Source: Methylobacteriaceae bacterium
GTDB taxonomy: Bacteria > Pseudomonadota > Alphaproteobacteria > Rhizobiales > Beijerinckiaceae
Direction: 5' to 3'
NCBI GenBank assembly: GCA_947444195.1
Contig: CANEZL010000022.1
Coordinates: 1-64,000 of the forward strand
DNA length: 64,000 bases
Part shown: in pieces, positions 1-7,541 of the stretch
Layout of the letters: each line of letters opens with the position of its first letter
Numbering within the stretch: the first letter of the stretch is position 1
Notes under the pieces: model-generated
Told to the model about the DNA's origin: nothing
Database searches by the model: none
The model's input: the letters and a program-made list of their open reading frames with translations, nothing else
Program-made: the position numbers and the translations under genes

Positions 1-80
1 AGCAGCGTCAGATAGGGCGCGACCAGCGCCCATTCTGCATCGGAAACGTCAGACGGATACGGCTTGCGGGGATCGCTCAT
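1..80 (-). CDS. IS5-family transposase, N-terminal fragment (cut by window edge)
   Basis: Read on the minus strand from an ATG at 80, the first 26 codons give MSDPRKPYPSDVSDAEWALV and then APYLTLL. The YPSD-x-x-DAEW pattern is the typical N-terminus of IS5/IS4-group transposases of Alphaproteobacteria. The rest of the gene and the right end of the element lie outside the window, so intactness cannot be judged. The element end should lie somewhere in 81-194, just beyond the 3' end of the MucR gene, but I could not define a terminal repeat with only one end visible. Confidence 0.75.
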   Translation of the reverse strand, partial: MSDPRKPYPSDVSDAEWALVAPYLTL

Positions 81-194
81 CCCCGCTCATCTGAGCATAA
101 ACCCCACACAGGTCCATAACAGCCTCTAGTGCCGGGACGAGGGGAAGTCCGGGTTTTCGGCTTCCGCGATCCGGGATCGGAGCGCGATCCGAGA

Positions 195-662
195 TCAGGC
201 CGCGTCGCGCCGTCCGGCCCGGTCGGCCTGCGCGCCGGGGCGGCCGAGGCCGATCTCCTTGGCGAGGGCGGAGCGCTGGGCGGCGTAGCCCGGGGCCACC
301 ATCGGGTAGTCGGCGGGCAGGCCGTAGCGCTGGCGGTAGCTCTGCGGCGTCAGCCCGTGCTTGGTCAGGTGGCGCTTCAGGGTCTTGTAGGACTTGCCGT
401 CGATGAAGCTGACGATGCCCTGCTCGGTGAAGGAGCGGCGGATCTGGCCGGGGCTCGGCAGTTCGACGGCCGCCTCGGGCCGGGGCTCCGGCGCCGCCGC
501 GCCGGACAGGCCGGCCAGGGCCGCATGCACCCGCGCGACCAGCGCGGGCAGTTCGGCGGGCGGAACGGGATTGTTCGAGACATAGGCCGACACGATGTCC
601 CCCACGAGCGCGACGATGTCGCGGTTCGTCTCGCGGTTCGTGCCGCTGTTCTCCTCAGACAT
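195..662 (-). CDS. MucR/Ros-family transcriptional regulator (copy 1)
   Basis: 155 aa. An N-terminal helical segment (DIVSAYVSNNPVPPAELPAL, residues ~20-45) is followed by an Ala/Pro linker and the Ros-type DNA-binding region (GKSYKTLKRHL, then YRQRYGLPADYPMVAPGYA, ~95-140), which is diagnostic of MucR/Ros. In classical Ros this region is a C2H2 zinc finger. Here the two zinc cysteines are absent (GIVSFIDGKSYK where VCLEDGKKFK is usual), as in the zinc-less Mesorhizobium Ml proteins. It probably acts as an oligomeric, H-NS-like silencer of AT-rich promoters. A close paralogue lies at 47550-48008. Confidence 0.92.
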   Translation of the reverse strand: MSEENSGTNRETNRDIVALVGDIVSAYVSNNPVPPAELPALVARVHAALAGLSGAAAPEPRPEAAVELPSPGQIRRSFTEQGIVSFIDGKSYKTLKRHLTKHGLTPQSYRQRYGLPADYPMVAPGYAAQRSALAKEIGLGRPGAQADRAGRRDAA

Positions 663-809
663 CCGTGATCCGGCCCCGTTTCTGTCGCCACCGACATCGG
701 GTTCGGCCGGCCTCGATCAAGGGGCTCGTCACGAAGTCTTGCACGAAGTCTTGCGCGGCGGCCGGCGCGCCCCACGGAGCTGGGCGCATCGGCCGCAGAT
801 CGCGCCGCC

Positions 810-912
810 TCATACCCGATCCGATCGATCCCTTCGGGATGGCGGATCTGGGCTTCGCTCATGCGCCGCGCGGGCTCGGTCGAGACGACCCCCGCTTCGA
901 TCAAGCGGGGTT
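810..912. repeat. ~108-bp intergenic repeat, copy 1
   Basis: The stretch from TCATACCCGATCCG to AAGCGGGGTTCGTATT matches 15740-15847 at roughly 88% by eye, and a shorter relative lies at 29696-29745. It contains an internal CGATCCCTTCGGGATGG hairpin. The minus-strand reading of both copies starts with the peptide pattern MIEAGxVSxEPARRxS, which comes from the repeat and is not evidence of a gene. It lies between the MucR gene and the small protein at 918. The remainder of 663-809 shows only a tandem 12-mer CACGAAGTCTTG (730-753). Confidence 0.75.
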
Positions 913-917
913 CGTAT

Positions 918-1133
918 TCAGATGCGGGTGCCGTCGTCCCGGGGCGGCGTGCCGCAGCGGAAGCGCGCCACCCGCCAGCGCCCGTGGCTGCTCTGCCAAG
1001 CCGCCATCTGCGGCTGGGCCACGCGCATGCAGTGCATCGGCGTCTGCACTGTCTCGTCGAAACGGTGGACGCGCATCACGCAATGGGCCGGATTGTCCAC
1101 GAGGCAGGTGAGGAAATAGAGACCGTAGAGCAT
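918..1133 (-). CDS. Small conserved-looking hypothetical protein (71 aa)
   Basis: 71 aa starting MLYGLYFLTCLVDNPAHCVM and ending in a basic tail. It has a short hydrophobic start, four cysteines (in LTCLV, AHCVM, MHCMR, RFRCG) and a balanced composition unlike the Arg/Ala/Pro-rich antisense readings around it, which is why I call it real. I recognise no domain. The spaced cysteines and hydrophobic start would suit a small exported or metal-binding protein, but that is inference. It faces away from the thermonuclease-like gene at 1359, so the 225-bp gap between them should hold both promoters. Confidence 0.6.
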   Translation of the reverse strand: MLYGLYFLTCLVDNPAHCVMRVHRFDETVQTPMHCMRVAQPQMAAWQSSHGRWRVARFRCGTPPRDDGTRI

Positions 1134-1358
1134 GCGGCATTCCCTGTCGTTCGGCGGGCGCTTCCTCCGGCTCGAATGATCTTGCAGGCAACCTTGCAGG
1201 TCGCCGTGCGGGTGGTCTTGGGTGCCGGGCTCGTCTCAGCAAGCTCCGTGCCGGTTGGCGGGATCCCCCTGCGGCCGCGCGATTCGGTCGAGCTGCGCGA
1301 TTTCGCCAAATTGGCGTGCCAAGCTCCGGATCCTCACCGCACCCCACACGGGATCCCG

Positions 1359-1877
1359 ATGCCGCGCCCGACCGCCCTCCTGCTCCTCGCCGCCCTCGCC
1401 CTGCCGGCCCAGGCCGCCGAACCCCTGAAGGGGCATGCCGCGGTGATCGACGGGGACACGATCGAGCTCCTGGGCAAGCGGATCGACCTCTACGGCATCG
1501 ACGCCCCGGAGGCGGCGCAGACCTGCGAGACCGCCCGCGGCCGGAGCTATCGCTGCGGCCAGACGGCGGCCAACGCCCTGCGCGAGCGCATCGGCACGGC
1601 CGACGTCACCTGCGAGCCCCGGGGCGCCGACGCCCAGGGCCGCCTCAGCGCCCTCTGCCGCGCGGGGGGCGAGGATCTCGCGGCCTGGATGGCCGCCAAC
1701 GGCCACGCCCTGGCCAACCGCCGCCAAGCCCAAGCTCCGGCCTACATGGCGCAGGAGCGCCGGGCCTGGGCGACCCGGCGCGGCCTGTGGGCGGGCACCT
1801 TCTCGGAGCCCGCCGACTGGCGTCAGGCGCGCCACCGGGCCGAGGCCGCGGCCCGCCCGGCCCCGGACGCGCAGTAG
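1359..1877 (+). CDS. Secreted thermonuclease-like (SNase fold) protein
   Basis: 172 aa. Residues 1-20 are a Sec signal peptide (MPRPTALLLLAALALPAQAA). The mature part has the SNase hallmarks: VIDGDTIELLGKRIDLYGIDAPE (~27-49, the Ca-binding and first Arg region), then CETARGRSYRCGQTAANALR, and a C-terminal RRAWATRRGLWAGTF block typical of SNase-like proteins (nuc/YncB type). The ATG at 1359 is preferred over upstream in-frame ATGs because it begins the signal peptide. The probable role is a periplasmic or extracellular nuclease, though many bacterial SNase-like proteins have no tested activity. Confidence 0.88.
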   Translation: MPRPTALLLLAALALPAQAAEPLKGHAAVIDGDTIELLGKRIDLYGIDAPEAAQTCETARGRSYRCGQTAANALRERIGTADVTCEPRGADAQGRLSALCRAGGEDLAAWMAANGHALANRRQAQAPAYMAQERRAWATRRGLWAGTFSEPADWRQARHRAEAAARPAPDAQ

Positions 1878-2126
1878 GGTCCCGGCTCGACCGGGTGCCG
1901 CCGTCGGCGCCCCCCTGCGGCACGGCCCGCATTGCCGCCCGCCGAGGGAGCGGCGGTGTCCTGCCGGACCTGGGCGGGGGCGCGCATCCCGGCGCCGCGG
2001 CGCGAGGGCACCCAGGCCGGTCTCCCCGAGGCTTCCTGTCGAGGCGTCTCGGGGGCTCCCGGGCGGGGCCGGGCGCTCGCCTCGACAACCGCAGGGTGTG
2101 GATCCTGTTTGGAGGGGGCGGCCCTC
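1878..2126. other. Intergenic stretch without gene, upstream of cyanase
   Basis: Together with the promoter segment below this forms a 321-bp gap between the thermonuclease-like gene and cynS. Both strands have open frames, but only of the Arg/Gly/Pro-rich kind produced by GC-rich non-coding DNA. No cynR/LysR-type regulator is adjacent. The only signal I can support is the -24/-12 promoter that follows. Confidence 0.5.
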
Positions 2127-2141
2127 TGGCACGGCGCTTGC
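2127..2141 (+). promoter_or_regulatory. Sigma-54 (RpoN) promoter for cynS
   Basis: TGGCACGGCGCTTGC fits the -24/-12 consensus TGGCACG-N4-TTGC exactly, with GG and GC at the required spacing. Transcription would start near 2153, about 45 nt before the cynS ATG at 2199. In Proteobacteria such promoters need an NtrC-type activator, so nitrogen-controlled cyanate use is inferred. I did not identify an NtrC site by eye. Confidence 0.75.
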
Positions 2142-2198
2142 GCCGGGCGCTGCCGTTCCGGCCGGCGGAAGGGCGCGGCCGATCGCCAGAGAGGCCCG

Positions 2199-2687
2199 AT
2201 GAAGCGCGAAGACCTCACCGAGAAGCTCCTCGACATCAAGCGCGAGAAGGGCTGGAGCTGGAAGCACATCCAGGAGGAGATCGGGGGGATCTCGCCGATC
2301 CTGATCACCGCCGCCTGCATGGGCCAGATGAAGCTGCCCAAGGCCCAGGCCGCCAAGGCCGCCGCCCTGTTCGGCCTCTCGGCCGCCGAGGAGCGCATGC
2401 TCAACGAGGCGCCCTATCGCGGCTCGATCCCCCAGATGCCGCCGACCGACCCGCTGATCTACCGCTTCTACGAACTGGTGATGGTCTACGGCACCACCTG
2501 GAAGGAGCTGATCCAGGAGGAGTTCGGCGACGGCATCATGTCGGCGATCGACTTCAACATGACCATGGAGCGCGAGCCGAACAACCGCGGCGACCGGGTG
2601 AAGATGAACCTCTCGGGCAAGTTCCTGCCCTACAAGTACTACGGCAACGAGGAGGGCGTGCCGGAATACGGCTTCAAGGAGCCCTGA
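2199..2687 (+). CDS. cynS: Cyanase (cyanate hydratase)
   Basis: 162 aa against 156 in E. coli. It converts cyanate plus bicarbonate to carbamate and CO2, releasing ammonia for use as a nitrogen source, as a cytoplasmic decamer. The N-terminal helical domain (1-80) precedes the conserved C-terminal catalytic domain, where the triad is present: Arg89 and Glu92 in YRFYELVMVYGTTWK and Ser115 in GDGIMSAIDFN. The ATG at 2199 has an AGAGG ribosome-binding site 5 nt upstream and begins the family-typical MKREDLTEKL. No cynT carbonic anhydrase or cyanate transporter is adjacent. The sigma-54 promoter upstream suggests nitrogen regulation. Confidence 0.97.
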   Translation: MKREDLTEKLLDIKREKGWSWKHIQEEIGGISPILITAACMGQMKLPKAQAAKAAALFGLSAAEERMLNEAPYRGSIPQMPPTDPLIYRFYELVMVYGTTWKELIQEEFGDGIMSAIDFNMTMEREPNNRGDRVKMNLSGKFLPYKYYGNEEGVPEYGFKEP

Positions 2688-2759
2688 GCCGGTCGCGCCG
2701 CGGCCGGGCCGGCTCCCCGAATCCTTGCCGCGCCGCGGGCCCTACGCGCGGTGCGGGCC

Positions 2760-3149
2760 CTACGCGCGGTGCGGCGCCCCGATCCGGATGCCCGCCGCGC
2801 CGAGGCCGGCCCGGGCGCCCGCCCGGTTGACCACGCCGAAGCGCAGCACCGCCTGCTCCAGGTAGTCGATGGCGTCTTCGAGGTGGCGGCGGGCCGCCTC
2901 CACCGCCTCCGCCTCGCCGGGCGGCGTCTCGGCGAGCTTCACCGCGGCGATCAGCACGCGGTCGCGCTCGTCCTCGATGCGGGGATCGCGCTCCACATGG
3001 CCGCGGATCTGCGCGTCGAAGGCCTCGACCAGCGCGAAGGGCAGGGCGTCCTTGCCAGCCGGGCCCGCGAAGGCGGCAGCCCGCCGCCGGGCGGAGGCCG
3101 CCGCCCGCGCGAGGGCCGCCGATCCGGTTCCGCCATCCTCGGGCACCAT
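2760..3149 (-). CDS. Hypothetical protein, helical (129 aa)
   Basis: 129 aa from an ATG at 3149 that has a GGGGGAG Shine-Dalgarno. The centre (ALVEAFDAQIRGHVERDPRI to EAARRHLEDAIDYLEQAVLR) is mixed, acidic and predicted to be helical, which fits a real cytoplasmic protein. I recognise no family. A longer reading into the CHASE kinase region is possible but would be antisense to it. The gene is divergent from the kinase at 3349 and close to it. The C-terminal tail contains a repeated GCGGTGCGGG-type segment near 2750-2775 that may extend the gene 3' end. Confidence 0.6.
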   Translation of the reverse strand: MVPEDGGTGSAALARAAASARRRAAAFAGPAGKDALPFALVEAFDAQIRGHVERDPRIEDERDRVLIAAVKLAETPPGEAEAVEAARRHLEDAIDYLEQAVLRFGVVNRAGARAGLGAAGIRIGAPHRA

Positions 3150-3348
3150 TCCATCTCCCCCGTTCGACCCGGAGCGCGCCGCGCCGCGGAGGCGGCAGCG
3201 CGCACCGTCGAGGCGTGGCCGCTGGCGTCCGTGCGCGCAAGATGCCAGAGAGACGCAAGGATCTTCAGGCTGGACCCGTCCGATTCCGCCCCTCGCCCCA
3301 TACCGGCCCCCGGCGCCGCGCGCGGCCTCCCTACTCTTCCCGGCGGCG

Positions 3349-6024
3349 GTGCTGCTCGCGGGGCTCGCGGCCACCGTGGGGGCGGCGGTGCAGGTCGACG
3401 GCGCCAGCCGGACGCGCGACCGGGAGCGCTTCGAGCGCCTCGTGGTGCAGCAGACGAACCGCATCCGCGAGCGCCTGGAGACCTACATCGCCCTGCTGCG
3501 CGGCACGGCGGGGCTCTACGCGGCGCGCGGCGCGGACGGCGCCCCGGTGACCCCGGCGGATTTCGCCGCCTACGTCACCCGCCTGCGCCTCGCGGAGTTC
3601 TATCCCGGCACCCGCGGCATCGGCTTCGCGCGCCGCTTCCGCCCGGAGGAGGGCGAGGCCCTGGCGGCGGCCCTGCGGGCGCAGGGCCTCGCGGGGTTCG
3701 CTCTGCGCCCGCTTCCGTCGGGCCCGGACCCGAGCGCGATCACGATGCTGGAGCCCCTCGATCGCCGGAACCGGGCGGCGCTGGGCTTCGACATGTTCTC
3801 GGAGCCCGTCCGCCGCGCCGCGATGGAGCGGGCGCGCGACACCGGCGAGGCGAGCCTGTCGGGGCGGGTCGAGCTGGTGCAGGAGATCGACGCGGACAAG
3901 CAGCAGGGCTTCCTCGTCTACATGCCGGTCTACGCGGGCCGGACGATCCCCGACACGGTGGCGGCGCGGCGCGCGGAACTCGTGGGCTGGGCCTACAGCC
4001 CGTTCCGGGGCGGGGACTTCTTCCCCCGCCTCACGGTCGCGGGGGCGATGGGGGGCGAGCCCGAACTCGCCTACCGGATCCACGACGGGCCCGAGCCCGT
4101 CGCCGCCGAGCTGCTCTACGCCTCGGAGACCGGCCCGGCTGAGGCGGCGCCGGCCGACCTCGCCGGCCGGCGCACCCTGACCGTGGCCGGCCGGAGCTGG
4201 ACCCTGACCGCCTCGGCCACCTCGGCCTTCGCCCGCGACCCCGGCGGCCGGGCCTGGCCCTACATCCTCGGCGCGGGCGGGCTCGTGACCCTGCTCCTCT
4301 CCGGCGCCGCCCTGGCCCAGGCCCGGGCTCAGGCCCGCTCGGAGGCCGCGCGCCTCGACCTGCAGGAGGAGACCAACCGCCTGGAACTGCTCAACCGGGC
4401 GGGCCCGGCCCTGGTGGCGGAGCACGATGTCGGCCGGCTCGTGCAGACCGTGATCGAGGCCGCCACCCGGCTGACGGGGGCGGCCTACGGGGCCTTCTTC
4501 GAGCGGGTGCCGGGCGAGGGCGGCGAGGGCCAGTGGCGCCTGGCCAGCCTCACGGGGGCCCCGCGGGAGGCCTTCACCCGGTTCGGCATGCCCCGCTCCA
4601 CCGCCCTGTTCAGCCCGACCTTCCTCGCCGAGGGCGTGGTGCGCGCCGACGACGTGACGCGCGATCCCCGCTACGGCTCGCACGGGGGCATGCCGAAGGG
4701 CCACCTGCCCGTGCGCAGCTACCTCGCCGTGCCGGTGGTCTCCGGGTCCGGCGAGGGCCTCGGCGCCCTGCTGTTCGGGCATCCCGAGGCGGCGCGGTTC
4801 GGCCCGCGCGAGGAGCGCCTGATCACGGGCTTCGCCGCCCAGGCCGCGGTCGCCCTCGACAATGCCCGCCTCCTCACCTCGATCCTGCACGAGCGCCGGC
4901 GCTTCCAGGGCGCCGTCCAGGCGGTGCGCGGCATCATGTGGACCAACGACGCCGAGGGCCGGATGCACGGCGCCCAGCCGGGCTGGGCCGCGATCACCGG
5001 CCAGGGCCCCGCGGAGTACCAGGGCTTCGGCTGGGCCGAGGCGGTGCATCCCGAGGACCGGCAGCCGAGCATCGACGCCTGGAACGCGGCGGTGGCCGAG
5101 CGCCGGACCTTCGTGCACGAGCACCGGGTGCGCACCCGGGACGGGGCGTGGCGGACCTACGCGATCCGCGCCGTGCCCCTCATCGACGAGGCCGGCACCG
5201 TCCACGAATGGGTGGGCGTGCACACCGACATCACCGAGCAGCGCGCGGCGGAGGCCGAGTTGCGCGAGTCGAACGAGGAGATCCAGCGCTACGCCTACAT
5301 CGTGAGCCACGACCTCCGGGCGCCGCTGGTCAACGTGATGGGCTTCACGAGCGAATTGGAGGCGACGCAGGCGGAGATCCGCGCGGCGCTCTCGGGCCAT
5401 CCGCAAGGGGCCCGGATCGAGGCCGACGTCGCCGAGGCCCTGGGCTTCATCCGCGCCGCCATCACCAAGATGGAGGCGCTCATCGCCGCGATCCTCAAGC
5501 TGTCGCGGGAGGGCCGGCGGAACTTCCGGCCCGAATCCCTCGACATGCGCGCGCTGGTGCAGGGCCTCGCCGACGCCCAGCGCCACCAGGCCGACGCCGC
5601 AGGCGCCGCGGTGGCGGTGGCGGCGGACCTGCCGGAGATCGTGTCCGACCGGCTCGCCGTGGAGCAGATCTTCGGCAACCTCATCGACAACGCCCTGAAA
5701 TACCTCGACCCCGCCCGCCCCGGGCGGATCGCGGTGACGGGGGCGGCGGCGCCCGGCGGGCGCGTGCGCTTCGCGGTCGCCGACAACGGCCGCGGCATCG
5801 CCCCCCAGGACCATGCCCGCATCTTCGAGCTGTTCCGCCGCGCCGGCACCCAGGATCGGCCGGGGGAGGGCATCGGCCTCGCCCATGTCCGGGCCCTGGT
5901 GCGCTCCCTGGGGGGACGCATCGAGGTCGCGTCCGAGCCCGGGCGCGGCACCACCTTCAGCGTGACCCTGCCCCGCGACGGCGCCGCGGGGAGCGCCCCG
6001 GCGGCCGTCCACGCGGCCGAGTGA
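3349..6024 (+). CDS. CHASE-GAF-PAS sensor histidine kinase
   Basis: About 891 aa from the in-frame GTG at 3349. Order: first membrane helix; periplasmic CHASE domain (~18-215; TPADFAAYVTRLRLAEFYPG, YPGTRGIGFARR); second membrane helix (~304-324); GAF (~345-514); PAS/PAC (~519-635); HisKA with His654 in YIVSHDLRAPLVNVMGF; HATPase_c with NLIDNALKYL and ADNGRGIAP. It should sense a small ligand outside the inner membrane and phosphorylate the regulator that follows 13 bp later. The start is unsettled: no ATG/GTG/TTG lies between a TTG at 3052 (inside the divergent gene) and 3349, and the GTG trims the first helix. A non-canonical start or an assembly slip near 3240-3340 is possible. Confidence 0.9.
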   Translation: MLLAGLAATVGAAVQVDGASRTRDRERFERLVVQQTNRIRERLETYIALLRGTAGLYAARGADGAPVTPADFAAYVTRLRLAEFYPGTRGIGFARRFRPEEGEALAAALRAQGLAGFALRPLPSGPDPSAITMLEPLDRRNRAALGFDMFSEPVRRAAMERARDTGEASLSGRVELVQEIDADKQQGFLVYMPVYAGRTIPDTVAARRAELVGWAYSPFRGGDFFPRLTVAGAMGGEPELAYRIHDGPEPVAAELLYASETGPAEAAPADLAGRRTLTVAGRSWTLTASATSAFARDPGGRAWPYILGAGGLVTLLLSGAALAQARAQARSEAARLDLQEETNRLELLNRAGPALVAEHDVGRLVQTVIEAATRLTGAAYGAFFERVPGEGGEGQWRLASLTGAPREAFTRFGMPRSTALFSPTFLAEGVVRADDVTRDPRYGSHGGMPKGHLPVRSYLAVPVVSGSGEGLGALLFGHPEAARFGPREERLITGFAAQAAVALDNARLLTSILHERRRFQGAVQAVRGIMWTNDAEGRMHGAQPGWAAITGQGPAEYQGFGWAEAVHPEDRQPSIDAWNAAVAERRTFVHEHRVRTRDGAWRTYAIRAVPLIDEAGTVHEWVGVHTDITEQRAAEAELRESNEEIQRYAYIVSHDLRAPLVNVMGFTSELEATQAEIRAALSGHPQGARIEADVAEALGFIRAAITKMEALIAAILKLSREGRRNFRPESLDMRALVQGLADAQRHQADAAGAAVAVAADLPEIVSDRLAVEQIFGNLIDNALKYLDPARPGRIAVTGAAAPGGRVRFAVADNGRGIAPQDHARIFELFRRAGTQDRPGEGIGLAHVRALVRSLGGRIEVASEPGRGTTFSVTLPRDGAAGSAPAAVHAAE

Positions 6025-6037
6025 GAGGAGGACGCCC

Positions 6038-6472
6038 ATGCATCCCGTCCGCATCGTGATGATCGAGGACGACGAGGGCCATGCCCGGCTGATCGAGCGC
6101 AACATCCGCCGGGCCGGCGTCAACAACGACATCCTGCCCTTCCGCAACGGCGGCGAGGCGCTATCCTATCTGCTCGGGCCGGACGGCAGCGGGGCTGCCA
6201 GCGCGCGGCGGCACCTGCTGATCCTGCTCGACCTCAACCTGCCGGACATGACGGGCATCGACATCCTGGAGAGGATCAAGGCCAACCCGTACACGCGGCG
6301 CTCGCCCGTCGTCGTGCTCACCACCACGGACGATGCCCGCGAGATCCAGCGCTGCTACGATCTCGGCGCCAACGTCTACATCACCAAGCCCGTGAACTAC
6401 GAGGGCTTCGCCCATGCCATCCGCCAGCTCGGCCTGTTCTTCTCGGTGATGCAGGTGCCGGAGAACCCGTGA
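6038..6472 (+). CDS. Response regulator, single receiver domain
   Basis: 144 aa, receiver domain only (Rcp1-like). The acidic pocket is IEDDEG (~9-14), the phosphoacceptor is Asp65 in LILLDLNLPDMTG, followed by the Thr of VVLTTTDD and the Lys of YITKPVN. There is no output domain, so it probably acts by protein contact or as a phosphate shuttle. It starts 13 bp after the CHASE kinase (GAGAGGAGG ribosome-binding site) and overlaps the next gene by 4 bp, which makes kinase, shuttle and second kinase one transcription unit. Confidence 0.95.
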   Translation: MHPVRIVMIEDDEGHARLIERNIRRAGVNNDILPFRNGGEALSYLLGPDGSGAASARRHLLILLDLNLPDMTGIDILERIKANPYTRRSPVVVLTTTDDAREIQRCYDLGANVYITKPVNYEGFAHAIRQLGLFFSVMQVPENP

Positions 6473-7521
6473 GCACCCCGCCCGACCCGCCTCCGCGGGG
6501 CCGCATCCTCTACGTGGACGACGATCCGGGCCTCGCGCGCCTCGTGCAGCGGGCGCTGACGGGGCGCGGCTACGCGGTCGAGGTGGCGGCGGACGGGGCG
6601 GCGGGCCTCGCGCGGCTCGCGCAAGGGGGCATCGACGCGGTCGCCCTCGACCATCACATGCCGGGCCAGACCGGGCTCGAACTCCTGCCGGCGATCCGGG
6701 CCCTGCCGGAGGCGCCGCCGGTCATCTACGTGACCGGCTCGGAGGACAGCCGCGTGGCGGTGGCGGCCCTCAAGGCGGGCGCCGTCGACTACGTCTGGAA
6801 GGACGTGCAGGGCCATTTCCGCGAGCTCCTGGGCGAGGCGGTCGACACGGCGCTCCGCCAGGAGGCCCTGCGGCGGGACAAGGAGCGGGCGGAGGCCGAC
6901 GTGCGCGCGGCCCGCGACCGGGCGGAACTCCTGCTGCGCGAGGTCAACCACCGGGTCGCCAACTCGCTGGCCCTCGTGGCCGCGCTCGCCCACATGCAGA
7001 CGAACGCGGTCTCGGACCCGGCCGCCAAGAGCGCGCTGGAGGAGATGCAGGCGCGCATCTCGGCCATCGCCGGCATCCACCGCCGCCTCTACACCTCGCA
7101 GGACGTGGAGGCGGTGGAGATCGACGCCTATCTCGCGAGCCTCGTGGAGGAGTTGGAGGCCGCGATGAAGGCGGCGGGCCGCGACCACGCCATCCGCCTC
7201 ACGGCCACGCCGGTCCGGCTCGCCACCGACAAGGCGGTGTCGCTGGGCGTTGTCGTCACCGAACTCGTCACCAACGCCTACAAGTACGCCTATCCCCCGG
7301 GCCGTGCCGGGGAGATCCGGGTGGACATCCAGCCGGACGGGGCCGGCTCCCTGGTGCTCAGCGTGGCCGACGACGGCATCGGCTGGACCGGCACGGGCGC
7401 GCCGCGGGGCACCGGCCTCGGCTCGCGCATCATCCGGGCCATGGCCACGAACCTGCGCTCGCGGATCGCCTACGAGGCGGACGGGCCGGGCACGCGGGCG
7501 GTGCTGCGGTTCCCGGCCTGA
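6469..7521 (+). CDS. Receiver domain fused to HWE/HisKA_2-type histidine kinase
   Basis: 350 aa, GTG start inside a GTGA overlap with the preceding regulator. Residues ~11-125 form a receiver (YVDDDPG; phosphoacceptor Asp61 in VALDHHMPG). Residues ~150-350 are a HisKA_2/HWE kinase: His161 in LLREVNHRVANSLALV, then ELVTNAYKYAYP and ADDGIGW, ending in GTGLGSRII. There is no transmembrane segment, so it is cytoplasmic. It probably receives phosphate from the upstream pair and relays it. HWE kinases often feed the alphaproteobacterial general stress response (PhyR-NepR-EcfG), but no such genes are visible here. Confidence 0.93.
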   Translation: MSTPPDPPPRGRILYVDDDPGLARLVQRALTGRGYAVEVAADGAAGLARLAQGGIDAVALDHHMPGQTGLELLPAIRALPEAPPVIYVTGSEDSRVAVAALKAGAVDYVWKDVQGHFRELLGEAVDTALRQEALRRDKERAEADVRAARDRAELLLREVNHRVANSLALVAALAHMQTNAVSDPAAKSALEEMQARISAIAGIHRRLYTSQDVEAVEIDAYLASLVEELEAAMKAAGRDHAIRLTATPVRLATDKAVSLGVVVTELVTNAYKYAYPPGRAGEIRVDIQPDGAGSLVLSVADDGIGWTGTGAPRGTGLGSRIIRAMATNLRSRIAYEADGPGTRAVLRFPA

Positions 7522-7541
7522 ACCGGAACCCGGTTCCCCCC

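Noticed and set aside
377..904. Minus-strand frame starting MIEAGVVSTEPARR
   Set aside because: The start lies in the 108-bp repeat, a similar peptide arises from the second copy at 15834, and the remainder is antisense or out of frame to the MucR gene.
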